Assembly: GCA_036502085.1 (NCBI GenBank)
Contig: DASXZD010000030.1
Span: 1-64,000, forward strand
Direction: 5' to 3'
Origin: PALSA-505 sp036502085
Lineage (GTDB): Bacteria > Actinomycetota > Actinomycetes > Streptosporangiales > Streptosporangiaceae
Length of the DNA stretch: 64,000 nucleotides
Shown here: one piece after another, positions 57,687 through 64,000 of the stretch
Layout: each line of letters opens with the position of its first letter
Numbering within the stretch: position 1 is the stretch's first letter
Program-made: the position numbers and the translations under genes
Notes under the pieces: model-generated
What the model saw: the letters and a program-made list of their open reading frames with translations, nothing else
Databases searched by the model: none
Told to the model about the DNA's origin: nothing

Positions 57687-60600
57687 ATGAGCCTCGCCGG
57701 ACTCGTCAGTGTCATGACCGACAACCCGCAGCTGCGACGCGCCCTCGATCCGCGGGCCGACGATGCCGCGCATACCGGGCCGGCTGACGGCGGATCCGGC
57801 GAGCCTGGCGGCCCCGCCGGGCATGCCGGCCCCGCCGGGCATAGCGGGCCTGGCGGCGACCTGATCGCCCCGGCGGAGCTCCGCCCGTTCCTCGCCGCCG
57901 CCCTGGCCGCCGCCGGCCGCGGTGCCGCCGGCCGCGGTGCCGCCGCCGGCCGGGAGAGCAAGAGCACAGACGGCCGGTTCGTGCTGGCGGTCACCGCCAC
58001 CCAGCGGGAGGCCGAAGATCTCGCGGCCGGACTCGGCTCGCTGCTGCCCGCGGCGGAGGTGGCCTGCTTCCCGGCCTGGGAGACGCTGCCGCACGAGCGG
58101 CTCTCGCCGCGGTCAGACACCGTCGGGCAGCGCCTCGCCGTGCTGCGCAGGCTGGCCCACCCCGATCCGGATGATGCCGTGGCCGGCCCGCTTTCTGTCG
58201 TCGTGACCCCGGTCCGCGGGCTGCTGCAGCCCATCGTGACCGGGCTCGCCGATCTTGAGCCGGTCCGGCTGGTCCCCGGCCAGGCCGCCGACCAGGACGA
58301 GGTGCTCGTCCGGCTGATCGACATCGGCTACACCCGGACCGACCTGGCCGAGAAGCGCGGCGAGCTCGCGGTGCGCGGCGGGATCCTGGACGTCTTCCCG
58401 CCGACCGAAGAGCACCCGCTGAGGATCGAGTTCTTTGGCGACACGGTCGAGGAGATCCGCTACTTCAAGGTCGCCGATCAGCTCAGCCTCGGCGACGCCC
58501 CGGTGCTGTGGGCGCCGCCCTGCCGCGAGCTGCTGCTCACCCCGGGTGTCAGGGAGCGGGCCAAGGAACTCGCCGCCGGGCATCCGGGCCTGGCCGACGT
58601 GCTCGGCAAGCTGGCCGACGGGATCGCCGTGGAGGGCATGGAAGCGTTCTCGCCGGTGCTCGCCGACCGGATGGATCTGCTGCTGGACTACGTGCCGTCC
58701 GGCGGCTGCGTGCTGGCCTGTGACCCAGAGCGGATCAGGACCAGGGCGGGCGAGCTGGTCAGGTCCAGCGAGGAGTTCCTCCAGGCGTCCTGGGTCAACG
58801 CGGCCGCGGGCGGGCAGGCGCCGATCGATCTCGGCGAGTCGGCGTTCCGGCCGATCACTGAGGTGCGCGCCGCCTCCGACCAGCTGGGCCTGTCCTGGTG
58901 GACGATCGCGCCGTTCGGAGCGGGGGAAGACGCGGGAGAAGAAAAAGAAGACAAAGAAGCCGCGGCCGGGTTCGCCACCGGAGCCACCCAGGCGGAGTCC
59001 TACCGCGGCGACACCAAGCGGGTCTTCGCCGACGTCGGGGCCTGGCTGGCCGACGGATGGCGGGTCGTGCTCGTCACCGAAGGCCACGGGCCGGCCCAGC
59101 GGCTGGCCGAACTGCTGCGGGGCGAGGGCTTCGGCGCCCGCCTCGCCGACGTGGATGACCCCCCTGAGCCCGGCGTCCCTTACGTCTCCACCGGCCAGAT
59201 CGGCCACGGCTTCAGCTGGTCGGCCCTCAAGCTCGCCGTGCTGACCGAGGGCGACCTGGCGGGCCAGCGGGCCGGCGGCAAGGACGCCACGCGGATGCCG
59301 ACCCGGCGGCGCGGCGGCATTGACCCGCTGGAGCTGCGGCCGGGCGACTACGTCGTGCACGAGCAGCACGGCGTCGGCAGGTATCTGGAGATGACCAGCC
59401 GGACCGTGGCGGGCGCGACCAGGGAATACCTGGTCATCGAGTACGCCCCCAGCAAGCGCGGCCAGCCGCCGGACCGGCTGTACGTGCCCACCGACCAGCT
59501 CGACGAGGTCACCAGGTACTCCGGCGGCGAGGCCCCCAGCCTGCACCGGCTCGGCGGCGCCGACTGGGCCAAGACGAAGGGGCGTGCCCGCAAGGCGGTC
59601 AGGCAGATCGCCGCCGAGCTGATCAGGCTGTACTCGGCCAGGACCGCCTCGCCGGGGCACGCGTTCAGCCCGGATACCCCGTGGCAGCGCGAGCTGGAGG
59701 ACGCCTTTCCCTACGTGGAGACGCCCGACCAGCTCGTAGCCATCGACGAGGTCAAGCAGGACATGGAACGGCCCTCCCCGATGGACCGGCTGATCTGCGG
59801 TGACGTCGGCAACGGGAAGACCGAGATCGCGGTCAGGGCGGCGTTCAAGGCGGTGCAGGACGGTAAGCAGGTCGCCGTGCTGGTGCCGACCACGCTGCTC
59901 GTCCAGCAGCACGCCGTGACGTTCGGCGAGCGCTACGCGCCGTTCCCGGTCAAGGTCAGGGCGCTGTCCAGGTTCCAGACCAACGCCGAAGCGGGCGAGA
60001 CGCTCAGGGGACTGGCCGACGGCACCGTGGACGTGGTGATCGGCACGCACCGGCTGCTCTCCCCGGAGACCAGGTTCAAGCAGCTCGGCCTGCTGGTGAT
60101 CGACGAGGAGCAGAAGTTCGGCGTCGAGCACAAGGAGTACCTCAAGCGGCTGCGCACCGAGGTGGACGTGCTGTCCATGTCGGCGACGCCGATCCCGCGC
60201 ACGCTGGAGATGGGCGTGGCCGGCATCAGGGAGATGTCCACCATCCTCACCCCGCCGGAGGAACGGCACCCCATCCTGACCTTCGTCGGGCCGTACGACG
60301 AGAAGCAGATCAGCGCCGCGATCCGCCGCGAGCTGCTCCGCGACGGCCAGGTCTTCTTCGTGCACAACCGGGTGGCCTCGATCGGCAAGGTCGGCGCGCG
60401 GGTCGCCCAACTGGTGCCGGAGGCGCGGGTCGCGGTCGCGCACGGCCAGATGAACGAGCACACGCTCGAGAAGATCATGGTGGACTTCTGGGAGCGGAAC
60501 TACGACGTCCTGGTGGCGACCACGATCGTGGAGTCGGGCCTGGACATCCCGAACGCGAACACGCTCATCGTCGACCGCGCGGACGCGTACGGGCTGTCCC

Positions 60601-61418
60601 AGCTGCACCAGCTGCGGGGCAGGGTCGGACGCGCCAGGGAGCGGGCCTACGCCTACTTCCTGTTCCCGCCGGAGCGGGCGCTGACCGAGACGGCGCACGA
60701 GCGGCTGGCCACCGTCGCCCAGCACACCGAGATCGGCGCCGGCCTGCACGTGGCGATGAAGGACCTGGAGATCCGCGGCGCGGGCAACCTGCTCGGCGGT
60801 GAGCAGTCCGGCCACATCGCCGGCGTCGGCTTCGACCTGTACGTCCGGATGATCGGCGAGGCGGTCAGCGAACTGAAGGGCACCGGCGCGGCCGCCCGCC
60901 AGGAGGTCAGGGTCGAGCTGCCGGTCAACGCGCACATACCGCACGAGTACGTGCCGGGCGAGCGCCTCAGGCTGGAGGCCTACACCCGGATCGCGGCCAT
61001 CGAGTCGGACGACGACGCGAGCACCGTCCGCGCCGAGCTGACCGACCGGTACGGCGCGCCGCCGCCGCCGGTGCTGAACCTGCTCGAGGTGGCCAGGCTG
61101 CGCGAGCGGGCGCGGCACGCCGGGCTCACCGACATCACCCTGCAGGGCTCGCACGTGCGGTTCTCTCCGGTCGAGCTGCCTGAGTCGCGCGAGGTCAGGG
61201 TGGCCAGGCTGTACCCCAAGACGCTGCTCAAGCCGGCGGTGCGTACGATGCTCGTACCGGCGCCCAAGGCGGTGCCAGGGCAGCAAGGGTCAGGACGCCA
61301 GGCTCCCACGGCATCGTTCGGTGCGCAGCCGCTGCGTGACCAGGAGCTGCTGACCTGGTGCCGTGAGCTCGTCGAGGCCATATTCGACGATTCGCGGGCC
61401 CCGGTGCCGGCCCAGTGA
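57687..61418 (+). CDS. mfd: Transcription-repair coupling factor Mfd
   Basis: A 1243-residue SF2 translocase that removes stalled RNA polymerase at lesions and recruits UvrA. UvrB-like N-terminus: CFPAWETLPHERLSPRSDTV and EKRGELAVRGGILDVFPPTE. RNA-polymerase-interaction region: LRPGDYVVHEQHGVGRYLEM. Helicase motifs: GDVGNGKTEIA (usual Phe is Asn), DEEQKFGVEHK, SATPIPRTLEMG, RGRVGRARERAYAYF. A C-terminal UvrA-masking domain is present. An Ala/Gly-rich insert lies at about 25-105. ATG 57687 has AGGAGG immediately upstream. It overlaps the next gene by 4 nt. Confidence 0.97.
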   Translation: MSLAGLVSVMTDNPQLRRALDPRADDAAHTGPADGGSGEPGGPAGHAGPAGHSGPGGDLIAPAELRPFLAAALAAAGRGAAGRGAAAGRESKSTDGRFVLAVTATQREAEDLAAGLGSLLPAAEVACFPAWETLPHERLSPRSDTVGQRLAVLRRLAHPDPDDAVAGPLSVVVTPVRGLLQPIVTGLADLEPVRLVPGQAADQDEVLVRLIDIGYTRTDLAEKRGELAVRGGILDVFPPTEEHPLRIEFFGDTVEEIRYFKVADQLSLGDAPVLWAPPCRELLLTPGVRERAKELAAGHPGLADVLGKLADGIAVEGMEAFSPVLADRMDLLLDYVPSGGCVLACDPERIRTRAGELVRSSEEFLQASWVNAAAGGQAPIDLGESAFRPITEVRAASDQLGLSWWTIAPFGAGEDAGEEKEDKEAAAGFATGATQAESYRGDTKRVFADVGAWLADGWRVVLVTEGHGPAQRLAELLRGEGFGARLADVDDPPEPGVPYVSTGQIGHGFSWSALKLAVLTEGDLAGQRAGGKDATRMPTRRRGGIDPLELRPGDYVVHEQHGVGRYLEMTSRTVAGATREYLVIEYAPSKRGQPPDRLYVPTDQLDEVTRYSGGEAPSLHRLGGADWAKTKGRARKAVRQIAAELIRLYSARTASPGHAFSPDTPWQRELEDAFPYVETPDQLVAIDEVKQDMERPSPMDRLICGDVGNGKTEIAVRAAFKAVQDGKQVAVLVPTTLLVQQHAVTFGERYAPFPVKVRALSRFQTNAEAGETLRGLADGTVDVVIGTHRLLSPETRFKQLGLLVIDEEQKFGVEHKEYLKRLRTEVDVLSMSATPIPRTLEMGVAGIREMSTILTPPEERHPILTFVGPYDEKQISAAIRRELLRDGQVFFVHNRVASIGKVGARVAQLVPEARVAVAHGQMNEHTLEKIMVDFWERNYDVLVATTIVESGLDIPNANTLIVDRADAYGLSQLHQLRGRVGRARERAYAYFLFPPERALTETAHERLATVAQHTEIGAGLHVAMKDLEIRGAGNLLGGEQSGHIAGVGFDLYVRMIGEAVSELKGTGAAARQEVRVELPVNAHIPHEYVPGERLRLEAYTRIAAIESDDDASTVRAELTDRYGAPPPPVLNLLEVARLRERARHAGLTDITLQGSHVRFSPVELPESREVRVARLYPKTLLKPAVRTMLVPAPKAVPGQQGSGRQAPTASFGAQPLRDQELLTWCRELVEAIFDDSRAPVPAQ

Positions 61419-62149
61419 CAAGCAGGAGAAGGGACCGCGTCGTGTTCGGCAAATCGAGCGCGCTGGCGCGCGGCGCCAAGCTGGCCGCCGTGGCGGCCGG
61501 CGGCTGCGTCGTGCTGGCGGCCTGCGGGTCGGTGCAGATGGGTGCCGCGGCGATCATGGGCGGCAAGCGGATCTCCACCGCGAGCCTGGGTACCCAGGTG
61601 TCCGACCTGACCCGTAGCTACCACGCCGAAGGGAGCAAGGCGCAGCTCGCCTTCCCGGTGGCGCAGATGCCGCAGCAGGTGCTGGCCTGGCTGGTGCGCT
61701 TCCAGGTGCGCGAGACCATGGCCAGCCAGCAAGGCGTCCGCGTGTCGGTCAAGCAGCAGCAGCAGGCGATCAGCGAGATCGAGGCGCAGGCTCACCAGGG
61801 CGGCCAGACCGCCACGCTGACCCAGCTCGCCGTGGCCAACGGCCTGCCGCCCGACCTGATCTCCGAGCTCGGCGTGTACCAGGCGATCGCGGACGCGCTG
61901 GTCAACCGTCTCGACGGCGGCCACGCCCCGGCCTCCCAGACCGCGCAGCAGGCGCTCAGCCAGCAGTTCAACAAGGACCAGTGCCTGGCGGCCAAGAGCC
62001 TGCACATCAAGATCAACCCGCAGTTCGGCCGGGTGGACTACACCACGCTCGGCATCGTCGCGGCACCCGACACGCTGTCCGCGCCCGGGCCGTCCGCGAG
62101 CCCGTCGGCCTCGCCGTCGGCCGCGCCGCGGTACACGCCGCCTTGCTAG
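61415..62149 (+). CDS. SurA-like lipoprotein
   Basis: A 244-residue protein with a signal sequence and lipobox (VVLAACGS, Cys about residue 37). A SurA N-terminal-like helical domain follows: IMGGKRISTASLGTQVSDL, QVRETMASQQGVRVSVKQQQ. There is no parvulin domain. The Pro/Ser tail is short. It probably acts as a surface-anchored chaperone. GTG start overlapping mfd; the mfd-lipoprotein-mazG-eno order is conserved in actinobacteria. Confidence 0.88.
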   Translation: MTSRRRDRVVFGKSSALARGAKLAAVAAGGCVVLAACGSVQMGAAAIMGGKRISTASLGTQVSDLTRSYHAEGSKAQLAFPVAQMPQQVLAWLVRFQVRETMASQQGVRVSVKQQQQAISEIEAQAHQGGQTATLTQLAVANGLPPDLISELGVYQAIADALVNRLDGGHAPASQTAQQALSQQFNKDQCLAAKSLHIKINPQFGRVDYTTLGIVAAPDTLSAPGPSASPSASPSAAPRYTPPC

Positions 62150-63168
62150 CCGCTCCCGGCGCGCGCTTCGTGGTGCTGGTGACCAGCCCGAGGGTCGCTC
62201 CAGGACTGCTGACCGCGCTCGCCTGGGACACGCTGCGCGAGGCCAGGCTGGTGCTGGCCCCGGCCGCCGGGCATCCGCTGCTGTCCGCGCTAACCGAGGC
62301 CGGGATCAACGGCCAGCTCGCCGCTCCCGACGCCGAAGGCCTGGCCGCGCTCTTGGCCCGGGAGGTCGCCGCTGCGCCCGGCACTGTCGTGTGGCTGCCC
62401 GCGCCCGGCGACGACGAGGCCACCGCGGCGCTGATCGCCGCGCTCGCCTCCCGGCCCGGCGGCGGCCCCGCGACCGAGCTGCTGACCGGCGCGCACGACC
62501 TGCCCGGCGCCCGGCTGCTCGACCTGGTCGCCACCATGGACACGCTGCGCACCGGCTGCCCGTGGGACGCCAAGCAGACGCACGAGTCGCTCGCCCCGCA
62601 CCTGCTCGAGGAGTCGTACGAGGCACTCGAGGAACTGGAGAACGGCGACCAGGCCGCACTCCGCGAAGAGCTGGGCGACGTCCTGCTCCAGGTCGTGTTC
62701 CACGCCAGGGTCGCAGCCGAGCGGACCGACGGAACCGGCTACACGATCGACGACGTCGCGGACGGGATCGTCGCCAAGCTGGTGCGCAGGCACCCGCATG
62801 TGTTCGGCGGGGTCGAGGTGTCCGACGCCGAGGAAGTCAAGCGCAACTGGGACGCGATTAAGGCTTCCGAACGGGCTTCGCCGGGTGGACTGCCCGCCTC
62901 GGCGCTGGACGGCGTGCCGTTCGGCCAGCCGGCGCTGGCCCTCGCCGCGCAGTTGCAGCGCCGCGCGGAACGGTCCGGGGTACCGCCCGGGCTGGCCACC
63001 GAGGCAGCGCAGGCTGACCCAGCCGCAGCCCTGGGGGCCGAGCTGTTCGGCCTGGTCACCCGGGCCCGGGCGGCCGGTCTTGACCCCGAGCTCGAGCTGC
63101 GCGCCGCCGCCCGCCGCTACCGCGACCGGGTGCACGCCTGGGAGCACGACCGCCCGCAGCCTGGCTGA
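62143..63168 (+). CDS. mazG: MazG nucleoside triphosphate pyrophosphohydrolase
   Basis: A 341-residue protein. The MazG core includes MDTLRTGCPWDAKQTHESL, HLLEESYEALEELE and LREELGDVLLQVVFHARVA, giving the EExxE...ExxD metal-binding pattern. MazG hydrolyses non-canonical NTPs and alarmone-related substrates. The N-terminal 140 residues (FVVLVTSPRVAPGLLTALAW) belong to the actinobacterial form. The TTG at 62143, overlapping the previous stop, is used; a GTG at 62170 is an alternative, and neither has a strong ribosome binding site. Confidence 0.92.
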   Translation: MLAAPGARFVVLVTSPRVAPGLLTALAWDTLREARLVLAPAAGHPLLSALTEAGINGQLAAPDAEGLAALLAREVAAAPGTVVWLPAPGDDEATAALIAALASRPGGGPATELLTGAHDLPGARLLDLVATMDTLRTGCPWDAKQTHESLAPHLLEESYEALEELENGDQAALREELGDVLLQVVFHARVAAERTDGTGYTIDDVADGIVAKLVRRHPHVFGGVEVSDAEEVKRNWDAIKASERASPGGLPASALDGVPFGQPALALAAQLQRRAERSGVPPGLATEAAQADPAAALGAELFGLVTRARAAGLDPELELRAAARRYRDRVHAWEHDRPQPG

Positions 63169-63299
63169 CCGGCCGTCAGGCCGCCCGGCGTGGCTGCCCG
63201 GCGCGCCCCGGAGTGGCCGCGCGCCGACGTCACCGTAGCTGCATTAGGCTCTAACATCGAAGAAACGTCGGCCTACTTCCCCCGTCAGGAGTCCCGTCC

Positions 63300-64000
63300 G
63301 TGGCTTCCATTGAAGCGATCCATGCCAGGCAGATTCTGGATTCCCGGGGTAACCCGACTGTCGAGGTCGAGGTCGCGCTCGATGACGGAACCGCCGGGCG
63401 AGCTGCGGTGCCGAGCGGGGCGTCCACCGGCGCCTTCGAGGCGGTCGAGCTGCGGGACGGCGGCGACGAGTACGGCGGCAAGAGCGTCCAGCGGGCCGTC
63501 GAAGGCGTGATCGACCAGATCCAGCCGGAGCTGCTCGGGTACGACGCCGACGACCAGCGCCTCATCGATCACGCGCTGATCGACCTGGACCGCACGCCGG
63601 ACAAGTCACGGCTCGGCGCGAACGCCATTCTCGGCGTCAGCCTCGCGGTGGCCAGGGCCGCCGCCGACTCGGCCGGCCTGCCGCTGTTCCGGTACCTCGG
63701 CGGCCCGAACGCGCACCTGCTGCCGGTGCCGATGATGAACATCCTGAACGGCGGCGCGCACGCCGACAACAATGTGGACGTGCAGGAATTCATGATCGCG
63801 CCGATCGGCGCGGAGACGTTCGGCGAGGCACTGCGCTGGGGCGCAGAGACCTACCACGCGCTGAAGTCCGTGCTCAAGCAGCACGGCCTGAGCACCGGCG
63901 TGGGCGACGAGGGCGGGTTCGCCCCCGACCTGGAGAACAACCGCGCGGCGCTCGACCTCATCGTGGAGGCGATCTGCAAGGTCGGCTTCGCGCCCGGGGT
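63300..64000 (+). CDS. eno: Enolase (partial, 3' end beyond window)
   Basis: The N-terminal 233 residues of phosphopyruvate hydratase: IEAIHARQILDSRGNPTVEV, GRAAVPSGASTGAFEAVELR, NAILGVSLAVARAAA, VPMMNILNGGAHADNNVDVQ and VGDEGGFAPDLENN, matching the family exactly up to the window end. GTG start preceded by AGGAG. It catalyses 2-phosphoglycerate to PEP in glycolysis. Confidence 0.97.
   Translation, partial: MASIEAIHARQILDSRGNPTVEVEVALDDGTAGRAAVPSGASTGAFEAVELRDGGDEYGGKSVQRAVEGVIDQIQPELLGYDADDQRLIDHALIDLDRTPDKSRLGANAILGVSLAVARAAADSAGLPLFRYLGGPNAHLLPVPMMNILNGGAHADNNVDVQEFMIAPIGAETFGEALRWGAETYHALKSVLKQHGLSTGVGDEGGFAPDLENNRAALDLIVEAICKVGFAPG

Noticed and set aside
58113..61286. A 1057-codon open frame antisense to mfd
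   Set aside because: Pure shadow of the mfd frame; the plus strand encodes every Mfd motif.

Overview
The window comes from a high-GC actinobacterium. It encodes a mycothiol synthase (MshD), the actinobacterial nitrogen regulator GlnR, BldC, the tiny ribosomal protein bS22, a Rex-hemACDB-hemL tetrapyrrole cluster and a DUF222 (13E12) HNH endonuclease. Many genes start with GTG or TTG, and stretches of the gene order recall Streptomyces neighbourhoods. Placement below the phylum is inference; the insertions and losses suggest a non-Streptomyces lineage.

Layout. 1-7.7 kb: a DivIVA-like coiled-coil protein cut by the left edge, MshD, GlnR, a MoaD/ThiS-type sulfur carrier, a DUF2993 lipid-binding protein, a SigL-type ECF sigma factor with its zinc anti-sigma, a membrane thioredoxin, and a sulfur operon (cysteine-rich leader ORF, DUF4395, rhodanese, DUF1416). 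7.9-15.9 kb: a three-gene block of a VirD4-like membrane protein with a broken P-loop, a large membrane/coiled-coil protein and an intact HerA-type ATPase. 15.9-18.3 kb: MurT-GatD and a DsrE-like protein. 18.4-22.8 kb: a decayed patch with a phosphatase, an IS110-type transposase, duplicated DUF222 gene ends and a complete DUF222 HNH gene. 23-32.8 kb: HAD phosphatase, nitrobindin-like protein, a candidate structured RNA on the minus strand, a Fur-family regulator, YgfZ, proline dehydrogenase, ProC, AcuC, BldC, bS22, an acyltransferase and a HAD-IB hydrolase.

32.8-42.6 kb: an ABM-domain membrane protein, a glutaredoxin, a Rex operator, then rex-hemA-hemC-hemD-hemB, a prim-pol-like gene and hemL, nearly all overlapping by 1-4 nt. 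42.6-51.1 kb: DinB, PAP2-type and frameshifted genes, repeat elements, a histidine phosphatase, an XRE regulator and ResB-CcsB; the ccdA and tlpA genes that often sit in this neighbourhood are absent. 51.3-57.5 kb: a zinc-metallopeptidase with a small downstream ORF, an excisionase-like regulator, a threonine-dehydratase-like enzyme, an ATP sulfurylase-APS kinase fusion and a methyltransferase. 57.7-64 kb: mfd, a SurA-like lipoprotein, mazG and the 5' part of eno.

The strongest unexplained signals are: (1) the three-gene HerA/VirD4-like block; (2) a highly structured minus-strand RNA at 24.8-25.1 kb with a 12-codon ORF and an unusual U-tract terminator; (3) a predicted leaderless cysteine leader ORF with an alternative-hairpin region ahead of the sulfur operon; (4) a family of dispersed inverted repeats at three loci, one of which supplies the end of ygfZ. 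A -10 hexamer sits 6-8 nt upstream of many start codons, so leaderless transcription appears common here.
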